Assembly: GCA_910574455.1 (NCBI GenBank) | Contig: CAJSYZ010000012.1 | Coordinates: forward strand, 1,109,317-1,173,316 | Direction: 5' to 3' | Origin: Trichaptum fuscoviolaceum | Taxonomy: Eukaryota > Basidiomycota > Agaricomycetes > Hymenochaetales > Trichaptaceae | DNA length: 64,000 nt | Shown: in pieces, positions 26,400-35,675 of the stretch | Position numbering within the stretch: the first letter of the stretch is position 1 | How the letters are laid out: the number at the start of each line of letters is the position of its first letter | Position numbers and translations under genes: made by a program | Notes under the pieces: model-generated | What the model saw: the letters and a program-made list of their open reading frames with translations, nothing else | Databases searched by the model: none | What the model was told of the DNA's origin: nothing

Positions 26400-26983
26400 C
26401 CATTGAGGCCCTGTGAAGCTGGGAAGCAGTGAGTATATCTCACAGAGCGCTGTGCATGCAACAGAAGCTGACCCAAGTCAGCTTACGATAATATAGGACA
26501 TGCTAATCGATACATCTCTACCTGTAGTCGTGTACAATCCTCATACAAGCAAGCTGTCAAATCCCACCTCGTTGACGATGTACTCTTTCCCGAACTATCG
26601 GGAAAGTTACACCAATAAGTTTACTATACAAGTCGGACCTCTCGGGCTACGCGTAATGTCGAGCGGCCATACTTTTTTGTCTAAGCCTCGGTCTGTGATT
26701 TTCTTAATAGCTTCCGAGCTTCATAAGCCAGGTACTTCGTGGTTTCTCGCAATCTTTGAGTATAGTGAGAGGAAAGGTTGTCTTTGGCTGTATGCTATGA
26801 CCAAATTTGATGAAGATTTGTAATGTTTTCCCAAGGACCCTGAAAACAGTCACATCCGGCGTGGTGGGACTATCCGTGACGGCCAAATATCCGGTGCTAG
26901 TGTGACATGCCCTTCTTTTGGGAGCTTCTGTATTCGACGACGACGACAAATACTCGTGTCTTTGCTCTACAAACATCTAGGAG
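26400..26983. other. Spacer between the tandem ssSPT-like genes
   Basis: About 580 bases. An open frame at 26500-26823 has no recognisable motif and is not supported as a gene. The spacer presumably carries the promoter of the downstream copy. Confidence 0.5.
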
Positions 26984-27368
26984 ATGCCGGGAAGTGCGCA
27001 ACATCAGGAGAAGTACGTGAGGCCACTCATTCAGGAGCCGAAGGGCATTGTGGCCAAGTTCTTCTGGCGAATTTGGATCTTCATAAGCACAACATTCGCA
27101 TTCTCAATGATGGAGCCATGGGAGCACGTCCTCGTCTGTACGTTTCGCTACTTATTCATTCACTCTTATATTCAGACTGCTAATGATTGGCTGTGCTGTG
27201 TCAGTCGCTGTGGTGGGCATCATGTTGACGCTGTTCTCGGTTGGAATATACAGCTACGTCCCTCGCTTTGCCGGCGTTGCGTTCAGCCAGGCGCACTACT
27301 ATCTTCATGGGATTGAGTCCGCGGGGCGAGAATATGTTGCGGACAAATTTCGCAAGTTGGAATTATGA
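26984..27368 (+). CDS. Serine palmitoyltransferase small-subunit-like, copy 2
   Basis: Two exons (26984-27137, 27205-27368), each the same length (154 and 164 nt) as in the gene at 26014-26399, give another 105-residue protein. The core is KFFWRIWIFISTTFAF, SMMEPWEHVLV and VGIMLTLFSVGIYSYVP. Both the intron phase and position (after the Val preceding the split Phe codon) are conserved, so the pair arose by tandem duplication of the whole gene. Sequence differences are concentrated in the two tails. Likely ER membrane, modulating serine palmitoyltransferase; two isoforms could give different acyl-CoA preference, as in animals (inference). Confidence 0.75.
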
Positions 27369-28798
27369 ATAATGGTCTTACTACGGAATGGAGAGTTATA
27401 GTGCGTTCCTCCTTGTTCATCAGTGGACGAAAAGCTGATTCTTTTATTAGCCCTATGAATATTATAACTATCGCAATACTTGAATAATCTGTGTGTTACA
27501 CTCAGGATAGACTAATAGGACGGATTCTGTCCTCACAAAGAAGTCCTGCTCTAACTTATGTCACTTTTCATCTCAAATATCGTCGTGGACACCCTGCTCA
27601 CGCAAGACTTGATATGGAATGGAAATGCGAAGGAAGAAACGGAGGGGGGAGGTGGAGTATTTTCTTGATAGGCGTGGCATAGGGAGGTATGCTCAAGACT
27701 CAAGATGTTTTACGCGTCGAACTCTTTGTCTCGCGTTTACTCTACAGATCTTTCCATTCTCTGACGACTATCGTCTGCAACGGTCGCATTATCTGATACA
27801 GATGATGTATCTGTCAATGTGGTAGGACACATAATCAAAGGAGTCTTACCACTTGTGAAAAGCGCGAGTACGCGAACATCACGCATCAAATCGCGTCGCG
27901 CCATCATCATTGGCCACAACAAGGAGAACTTCCAGTCCCAAGACGGACGCTATGAGGCCCAGAATTTCTCGCAACCTGCCCACCCTCCCCTCTCTTGGTA
28001 TCTGTAAACGATATCAATTTTTCTTCAAGGAACTGGCGTGCCGGAGAATAATGTTGTGCCCTCACGGCAGCCTTCATTGCTTTTGAACAAGGATCTACTC
28101 AGCGTGCCCAAGACTTCTCTCGCTAGTACGCGAAGGCACAAATTCCTTCGCGGAAGCCTTTCCTTCTACAACGCGCAAGAATGAGTCAATTTCCTTCAGA
28201 TTAACTCTGAACTCGCGAAAACAGAGAGGTACAATGGTATCCAATTCAGAATGTGGACGAAAACACGCTGGACATTAGGCAAAGAAGTGCTGTTATTGAC
28301 TGATATACTTGACGATGGCAACAGAATGTGTGAAGGGTGAGGCAGTGGCAAACGCGTATGTCAACAATCAAGGAGTAATGTTTGTTACTGGGGATACGAA
28401 TTCTTCAACCAGCTGACGTTCGCAATATTGCTCCTAGAGAATACGCATTCAATCGATTGTAAAGCACAAAACACGTTCGAGTACTATTTAATACATATAT
28501 GTGCCCCTCTTCATCCCACAGCAGATTGAATCGTAGTCGAGATTAATCCAACCTCGTACGCGAGCAACAGGATCTTTTCCTTCCGTACCCTGATTAGTCT
28601 TGGCGACACAGCCTCTCCGACTCGAAGTCGGGTGATCGACGATCGCGACCTTGATTAACTCAGAATGTTTCAGGCACTCCTCGCTACGACCTTTTCTTTT
28701 CTTTCACCACTCCCCTCGTCGCTCTCTACTAACACTCCTTTGTACCAACTGACGGCTGGTCTCTGACTGCCCACTCAACCATCTGTAACCATTCGAAC
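27369..28798. other. Intergenic, nothing recognised
   Basis: 1.4 kb upstream of the second GH16 gene; only short frames with no motif. The run CTTTGTACCAACTGACGGC near 28737 reads LYQLTAG in one frame and recalls the YQLV start of GH16 mature proteins, but a stop follows at once. Confidence 0.5.
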
Positions 28799-30082
28799 AT
28801 GTTGCCTGTCGCTACCCTATGCCTACTTGCGCTTGTGCAACTTCACTCTACGTACGCCGCATCGTTTGGTGGAAAATTCTTCTGGGTCTACTTTGTGAGT
28901 TGTATATTTGTTGCATAACACTAACCCCAGGCTTACAAAGCTCCCTACAGCTTTGATAACTGGAACTTCTACAATGGCGTCGACACAAACATGACAGGAA
29001 ACGTTTTGTATCAAACGAAGGACCAGGCCACCCAACTGAATCTCATTTCCGTGAACTCGGCTGGAAACGTCATAATCAAGGTCGATAACACCACAGATGG
29101 AACACAAGACCCTAATTTTGGACGACCGAGCGTGATGATCCTTAGCCAGTATACGATTACGAAGGGAAATCTTCTCATCTTTGATGCCGTACATTTACCT
29201 TTCGGTGTGAGTGCGCCCTACTAGCATATAATCGCGTACTAACACCCGCACAGTGCTCCGTCTGGCCGGCATTTTGGACGCGCGGACCGGGTGAATGGCC
29301 CAACTCCGGAGAGATCGACATCATCGAAGGTGTAAACCTGCAGACGCAGAATAGCATTTCACTGCACACACTCAACGGATGCAAGCACCCAGACGCTTCT
29401 GCGTCCTCTTCAATTGAGAGCGGCAAACTCATTTCGACGGATTGCTTCAACCAGACGAACGGAAATCAAGGCTGCATTGTGCAGGCACCGGCGAACTCAG
29501 TGAGTACATACTACGGCCTATTTGTTTTATCAGATGCTTACGGGCATCCAGTACGGTCAAGGATTCTCTCAGAATGGTGGTGGAGTCTATGCATTAGAAT
29601 GGACCGACACTGGCCTTGGTGTCTGGTTCTTCCCGCGTAGCTCCGTGCCATCTGACTTGTCATCCAACTCCCCCGACCCATCTGGCTGGGGCCTACCGAC
29701 TGCGTACTACCCCACCTCTTCCTGCGACTTGGATACATTCTTCCAGCCACAGACGCTCATTCTCGACATCACCGTCTGCGGCGCCTTCGCGATCGGCGCT
29801 TTCTCCGAGACGTGTTCTGGTAACTGCCTTGACCTCGTCCAGCACCCGGAGAACTACAACACGGCATACTACGAGATCTCGTACATCAAGCTGTTTGCGG
29901 CTGCTGGCTCCTCTGCCGCCAGTACTGCGAAGTCGCAGACGCACTCTGGCACTGCTACGGGAACCAGCTCGACATCCAATCCGACGGGCTCTGCAAGTGC
30001 CGCTACCTTCAGTTTCAGTCTTTCTTCCCTACTGATATACTTAGCTGCAGCAACGATGGGCCTACTCGCGGTCCGCTCATAA
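28799..30082 (+). CDS. GH16 beta-glucanase-like enzyme, copy 2, first exon out of frame
   Basis: Paralog of the enzyme at 14271-15642 with the same four-exon layout: 28799-28894, 28951-29206, 29254-29499 and 29552-30082. The catalytic motif [25 protein letters not shown] and WFFPR are intact, and the C-terminus again is Ser/Thr-rich plus hydrophobic. The signal peptide MLPVATLCLLALVQLHSTYA is in a frame that does not reach the family's RLVENSSGSTF in the same exon, which lies in the +1 frame. The four homologous exons sum to 1129 nt, not a multiple of three. A second acceptor 20 nt upstream (28929-28930) restores an open frame but replaces the conserved residues. Either a frameshift or an altered N-terminus. 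Confidence 0.85.
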
Positions 30083-30301
30083 TTTTCAGTCACTTCATGA
30101 TCCTTTTTGCATTATATACCATCCATACGACGCTCATCTTTTCGAACTATCAGTCACTTTCATTCTTCCTTTTGCCGTTTGCAAGCGTATATTGTAAATC
30201 TTGTAATAACTCTCCAGATACCACGATTGCCATGAAAGTTAAAATATGTGAAAACTCAGATCTGGACTAAAATAAATCATCAACTAAATGGCTACTATAG
30301 A

Positions 30302-31566
30302 CTAATAAACGCTATTTTGTGCGATCTGCGCCTTCAGAGTTGTGCCACTAGGCACAGACGGAAGCCTTTCCACAGCAGGGCTTCCCGCTCTCCCGACTCC
30401 AGGAATGACACGCGTCTCCTTCCTGTTGTCTGGCATCCGTGCAAGCTGACTTTTGCTGCGCATCCTTGGGCGCACCTTGTTGTACCACTCCCAAGAAAGA
30501 CGCATGATTTCGCCATCAGCTTCGTACGGTGAAGGGATTTCGGAGTAGTTGTATCGTGCGGTCGGGCGGCGGACGAAGATTGCGGAGCATGTTGCAAAAG
30601 ACACTTCGATATACGGTGGGATGAAGAGGAACGGTGCAGCGTAAGGGGGGAGGTTGAAGGGCGTAAGAGGTTTTTTCGATGCAGCAAGGAATCTCATGAG
30701 CGGTGATTTGCGGGCCACTGAAGGGGTCTCCGTCTTGGCCTCAGCTTTATCTTGGGTTTCGGTGTTTTCGGTGCCCTCTGCTTCGATAGTTTCTGAGGAA
30801 GCCTCGGTGCTTTCGCTGACCTCTGCTTCATTGCTTTCTATGACTTCCTCAAGTTCTGAGGTATATTCGGGAGATGCACGTAGAAAGCGGATAGCAGAGG
30901 GATCTATGCTAACCATGTCACCGGGTGCCAAACGAGTGTTCGCATTCGAATGCTAAGATTCTGTCAGTAACGCACTAATTGAAAAGAAGATAGTAAACCG
31001 CCCGCACCTTCTTGCCATTCAAAAGGACACGCCCATGTATAATCATCCTCCGCGCTTCGTACACACTGTGCGCAAAACAACATCGGAAAATGAACACATC
31101 CATCCGCCTCTCGATCTCCTCATACATCAAGCTCGCAACCGGTGCCAAAGCGAGCTTCTCCTCCTCTTCTCTCCGCTTTTTCTCTTTCGCAGCATCCTTG
31201 TCCCTCAACATCCATTTGTTCAGCGCCTCCGTATCATCTCCAGCTCTTCGCGCCTGTGGATGTGGTCGCACATCCGGAAGGGTCGACGGAAGATACCAAC
31301 GCTTGAAGATCTTTTCATTAACATGGTCGCCGTGATATGCGCGAGTGAGTTGCTTTGCCTTCCATCGTTGCTGGAATAGTGTCAGGCCGGTACGAGTGAA
31401 GTCGGTTTCAGACTTAAGCTCTGTTAAGGAACGGCGGTAGAGATTGTAGAGGTTTCGAGGTGACCAGCTCTGAAAGACATTCAACCAAATGCTATGCTCG
31501 CAAATTCTTTAGCCGTACCATGCGGGGCAACGCCCTCCGAATACCAAAGACATTTCTGTCTCGCAT
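30302..31566 (-). CDS. NAM9: Mitochondrial small-subunit ribosomal protein uS4m
   Basis: Three exons (31519-31566, 31008-31469, 30302-30952) give 386 residues. It starts [16 protein letters not shown]; the splice produces [13 protein letters not shown], the start pattern of Nam9-type proteins. The S4 RNA-binding domain is in exon 2 ([20 protein letters not shown], then [12 protein letters not shown]) and continues in exon 3 as [10 protein letters not shown]. An acidic insertion rich in Glu, Thr and Ser follows, then the conserved [19 protein letters not shown] and a basic tail. It binds 16S-type rRNA early in assembly of the mitochondrial small subunit. The 30083-30301 gap to the GH16 gene is a convergent 3' region. 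Confidence 0.9.
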
Positions 31567-32103
31567 CTATCGAGTCCTTGAGTGTTCGCGATAGCTAAAT
31601 GGTGTGGACGGCTGGGCAAGAAATGGAGGACCACAACTTGAATGAAACTTTAACCGTGCACACTCATTTCCAATTATGTAGTACACCTTGTTCAGGGTTC
31701 AACTTGAAGTGTGTTGAGCTTAGTTTTCCCCACCAAATCTTCTATTTCTACTTCTAATTAAATTGGGCAAAATAATAGAGTGCTGCAGATTCAGACAGAG
31801 AAATTGCAAAAACAGGAAAACTAAGCATTAACCTAATCGGGAAAAAAATTCCCGCTGACCGAGTCGAACGATCGACCTGGTTCTGAGGGGGGTGTTCAAG
31901 TCGCCTAGTGGGAAGAGTCTCTCTTTCGGGAAGGTGTTTCCCACGATGAGGGTCTGGTCCCGCCATGTGATTCCCGCTGTCACATATTTCCTCGGTTATT
32001 TCCGCTGTCACCCGCCATGTGTTTCCTCGGTTATTCCCGCTGCCACATGCGAGTTCTCGCTTATTCCCGCTGCCACATGGGTCGTGGTCTTTTGGCAGGA
32101 TTT
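31567..32103. other. Start of the repeat-rich accessory block
   Basis: No gene seen. Bases 31850-31914 form a degenerate tRNA-like fold (see findings). From about 31970 the motif ATTCCCGCTGCCACATG and variants recur several times, the first sign of the repeat tract that follows. Confidence 0.5.
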
Positions 32104-32725
32104 TCTCACGCCCTCGGAGCATATGCTCCCGCCCCGTGCTTTCCGTTCTCGTTTCTTTTCACGCTCTCGGAGCTTGCCTTCTCTTCCGCTATATGCCGCT
32201 GCCCGCACTCCGCTTTGGCAGTTCATTCTCACGCTCTCGGAGCTTGCCTTCTCTTCCGCTATATACCGCTGCCCGCACTCCGCTTTGGCAGTTCATTCTC
32301 ACGCCCTCGGAGCATATGCTCCCGCTATTAATAGTTGTGTCTTCTCTTCTCCCTCTCCTCTTCTCCCTCTCTCTCACTCCCGCCTTCTCTTCTGTCCCAT
32401 CTTGGGCAGTTCTTCTCACGCCCTTGGAGCATATGCTCCTGCTTGTTGCCTTCTCTTCTCCCCCTCTCTCACTCCCGTCCCGTCCTATCTCAGGCAGTTC
32501 TTCTCACGCCCTCAGAGCATATGCTCCCGCTATTATAAGCTGCCTTCTCTTCTCCCTTTCTCTCGCTCTCTTGGGCAGTTCTTCTCACGCCTTCGGAGCA
32601 TATGCTCCCGCTATTATTAGCTGTCTTCTCTTCTCCCCCTCTCTCGCTCCCGCCCCGTCCCATCTCAGGCAGTTCTTCTCACGCCCTCGGAGCATATGCT
32701 CCCGCTATTAATAGTTATGTCTTCT
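32104..32725 (+). repeat. Pyrimidine-rich minisatellite with a palindromic core
   Basis: Seven to eight imperfect units of about 70-105 bp. Each begins GCAGTTCTTCTCACGCC or a variant, continues with CTCGGAGCATATGCTCCCG and CTATTATTAG, and ends in a C/T-rich spacer (CTTCTCTTCTCCCCCTCTC). The 14-bp palindrome GGAGCATATGCTCC occurs in nearly every unit, while two units carry GGAGCTTGCC instead. Spacer length varies, so units expanded by unequal exchange. No conserved reading frame runs through them. Confidence 0.85.
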
Positions 32726-33637
32726 CTCGGCTTCTGTCCTGTCTTCAGCAGTTCTTTCTCCGCCTATGCTCCCACTATTATTAGTCCTCGTTGTCTTTCC
32801 TCGTCATATGCTTTCCAATCATCACGTCTGTTTCCGTCTCTGTTTCTAATGAGCTTTGACTGCTCTAGTAGTGCCTTTGTATTCAGTTTAGTCTTGTCTT
32901 TCTCTGTGAAACACAGCTAGTAGCAGGCTTCACCGGTTATCTGGTCTGTCTCTAATGCCTCTGCTGCGGCAACGCTATTGTTGTAGATGTCTCTCTCTCT
33001 TGCATCCTATATTTCACTTTTCTGTATTTCGCAGCCTGAATCACCAATCCTACACCCCGGACATCTTGCCTCATATACAAAGTGCACATACAGTCATGAC
33101 CTAGCTGCGCACCGGCCACGCACTGCTCAATGTGCATTAGACGTGCAGACTCTCCATTCTGACGTGGGTGGTTTTTTGCATAGAGGTGGGCCCTCCAGAC
33201 TATGGAACCAGCTGCTTACGCTTTGCTCTCTCTTAGAACCTAGTGCACCGGTACCGGGCTTCATCAAGAATGCAGGACGCTTCCCAAGCATTTTCCCTCA
33301 GAGAATTGGCTTTCTTTCTTCCTTCTTACAACCTGCAGTTTATCTTATGTATTACTTCAACCCTTTTTTCTACTGTACTTATATGCGCACGCCCTGTCTT
33401 TCAGCAATCAGTCGCCATACTTCATACCCTCCCTAGGCCTCTTTTCCTTGAAACTTACTCTCATTAGACTCAACATATTACACACATTGGTAGATTACTT
33501 TGTCCCTTTAGTCACATTCAGGATGCCCTGCAGTCGCCTCTGTCTCAATATCTCAAGCCTTTGTCTGTTTTTCTCTTCTCCCCTTCTCTCACATTCTCCA
33601 TGGCACAGCAGCAGGGAGAAGGAAAAAAAAAAACTAA
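32726..33637. other. Pyrimidine-rich spacer without genes
   Basis: C/T-rich sequence between the minisatellite and the first hairpin element. Long open frames here reflect composition and show no protein motif. Confidence 0.5.
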
Positions 33638-33674
33638 GTCCACACGAGGGACGGGATGCAAGGTGTCTCTGGAT
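33638..33674 (+). repeat. Hairpin element, copy 1
   Basis: An 11-A run and CTAA precede arms GTCCA / TGGAT and GAGGGAC / GTGTCTC around loop GGGATGCAAG, with a CAC bulge on the 5' side. Similarity to copy 3 extends about 40 bases upstream and more than 100 downstream. Confidence 0.75.
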
Positions 33675-34090
33675 GGCGGTGGCCTTTCTTGGCCTGTTTC
33701 AAGTACTCCTTTTCCATCTACGGTGCGGCTTTGGTTTTCCGTATTGAGGACAAATTGTGCTGAGCTCTCTCGAGCGATGCACGCAAAGACTCCGTCTCAC
33801 GGACGACGGGGGCCGTTTAGTTATTTCATTAGTTTTCTTCGCTGTTTCTCCTCTTCTTTCTGTAGCTCGTTCTATAGTTCTTTCATTGGGTTGTTTAGCT
33901 ACTCTCCACCCCATTTGTACCTATCTAGTTTACACCGGTGACACACCATTGGATTCTCTTCGCTCTCTTTGCAGGGCATGAGGAGATAAACGTCCCATGC
34001 ACATTCAAGTTGGCTGTCCGTTCAATATCCCTGTATCCGACCATCACCAGGCACTGCTATTAACAGAGCTTTGGAGGAAAAAAAAACTAA

Positions 34091-34127
34091 GTCCAGACGG
34101 GGCACAACACGCAAGGTGCCTCTGGAC
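34091..34127 (+). repeat. Hairpin element, copy 2
   Basis: A nine-A run and CTAA precede arms GTCCA / TGGAC and GGGGCAC / GTGCCTC; the bulge is GAC. Both arms pair fully apart from one G-T pair. Confidence 0.75.
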
Positions 34128-34481
34128 GGCGGACACCTTTTCAGCAGATTTAAGGTTTGCGGCCTACTATTACTATAGCGGGGCAACCTTTGCAAAACTT
34201 TTTGTATTCAGGAATACAGAATTAAGTGTTGCACTTCATAGCATCTTTTGTTCATGGATATGAGTTTTAAACCAAGGTGGGACATTCAGAAAGACTCGTG
34301 GCCAACGTTGGAACTCTGTTGCCGCGGTCAACTTCCCTGCACAGCAAACACTCGAATTTGATAGGATTGCGCAACTTGAATAAATTTGAAGTCGGAGTTT
34401 GTGACAACGCCAAAAAGGGTTACAGTCTTCTTCTTTTTCTCTCTCATTCTACAGCAGCAGGAAGAAGGACAAAAAAACTAA

Positions 34482-34518
34482 GTCCACACGAGGGACAGGA
34501 TGCAAGGTGTCTCTGGAT
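34482..34518 (+). repeat. Hairpin element, copy 3
   Basis: Nearly identical to copy 1, including the upstream CAGCAGCAGGAAGAAGGA and an A run. Confidence 0.75.
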
Positions 34519-34680
34519 GGCGGTTGCCTTTATCGGTTTCGGGTCACTGTACTGCATATTCTCCTTTCCGCTTGCGTTGAGGCATCAGGCTTCCGTTTCA
34601 AGGATGAATCATGCTAACTAATTAGTAACAGATCTTTAGTATTGTTATTTGTTACTAGTGAAAAGGGAAGAAAAAACTAA

Positions 34681-34720
34681 GTCCACACGGGACACCAACT
34701 TGAAGGTACTATCTCTGGAC
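34681..34720 (+). repeat. Hairpin element, copy 4 (diverged)
   Basis: An A run and CTAA precede GTCCACACGGGACACC, but the 3' arm is altered (GGTACTATCTC), leaving only the outer stem GTCCA / TGGAC well paired. It lies 73 bases from the left hairpin of the recombinase element. Confidence 0.6.
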
Positions 34721-34792
34721 CCGTCAAGTTATTATCATATTTAATATTTGCGTCTTTACTCCATTTGGCCTAGTATTTGATGCTGTTTTTAG

Positions 34793-34825
34793 TACTAGTA
34801 GTAGTAATTCCCACTACTACTAGTA
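34793..34825. repeat. Perfect 13-bp inverted repeat at the left edge of the recombinase element
   Basis: TACTAGTAGTAGT (34793-34805) and its exact complement ACTACTACTAGTA (34813-34825) flank a 7-base loop. Related TAC/GTA-rich palindromes mark the other apparent element edges near 41691-41707 and 45066-45080. Confidence 0.7.
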
Positions 34826-35050
34826 GTACGACTCAGCGCGTCCCTGCTATTATTAACCGTCCCATTCTTTCATCATGAACTCGTATGGCTGCAGTGCTTC
34901 TCCATCTTGTAAGTTCAATTAATTCTGTACTACAACGACAGTTATGGCAATGGACAGTGTGGACTCTGGCCGGATTCACACTTGAGCCTCTTGCAACTTT
35001 TCCGATGTTTCGCTCTTGCCATACTTCTGCACTGGAGCTGAACATGTCAA

Positions 35051-35446
35051 AGAACAGTGTGTACTCTGTATGATTCTCTATCTGACAGCTTTCTTCACAG
35101 AAACATACCACCAATGCTGGTTCTGCGTATGTCAAAGGACATCGTTCGAGTCCACTCTTCATTTGGGGATCAGCTTTCTTCACGGAAACATATTGTGAAT
35201 TGTCTTACGATCTGTCATCACTGGCGTTGACCTTGTCAAATGACGAAGTGGATTCTGTATGGTCTCATATTTCGCTGTAATCTCAATCTGACAATTTTCT
35301 TGACAGAAACATATGGGCTTTTGTCCGTGGAACAGAACCCTCAACCAATAATGGCAAACGAGAGAATTTCAAGGGATAAAGTGAACTCTGTATGGTCTCA
35401 TACTTTGCTGTCATCTCTATCTGACAGTTTTCTTGACAGAAACAAG
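35051..35446 (+). repeat. Leader repeats of the recombinase element
   Basis: Three clear copies (near 35051, 35242 and 35377) of a 60-70-bp unit: CTCTGTATGRTCTCATA, then CTATCTGACAG and TTTCTTSACAGAAACA. A fourth, partial copy ends CAGCTTTCTTCACGGAAACA near 35185. Each copy ends like a splice acceptor (CTTGACAG). The partial element at 41.99-42.26 kb keeps some copies. Confidence 0.7.
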
Positions 35447-35675
35447 TCCCGGCGAAGCACCGTCCGTTGGGTGCTACTGTGAGGCCCCTTGAACGGATCT
35501 GCACATCGGGGCTCAGGAGCACCATGTTTCGTTCTTTGTCAGGACTCTTTGACGGATGCTTGAATGACCTTGACGGTGATGATGTGAAGTGTGTGAGTGA
35601 AGCTCACGCCGGCTTTGCATAAAAGGTGGTTGCTCCCCTCACCGTTGGGTACCTCCACACCCCTTCTGAATTGCC

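Noticed and set aside
26500..26823. 107-residue open frame between the ssSPT-like genes
   Set aside because: No motif, no splice partner and composition like intergenic DNA; probably chance.
32104..32725. Long plus-strand frames (over 200 residues) through the minisatellite
   Set aside because: They arise from repeats in C/T-rich DNA, and three frames are open in the same places; no conserved protein pattern.
33638..34720. Hairpin repeats as Helitron 3' ends
   Set aside because: A hairpin is present, but the adjacent bases (TTAG then T run on the minus strand) do not give the CTRR end, and no Rep/helicase gene is in the window.
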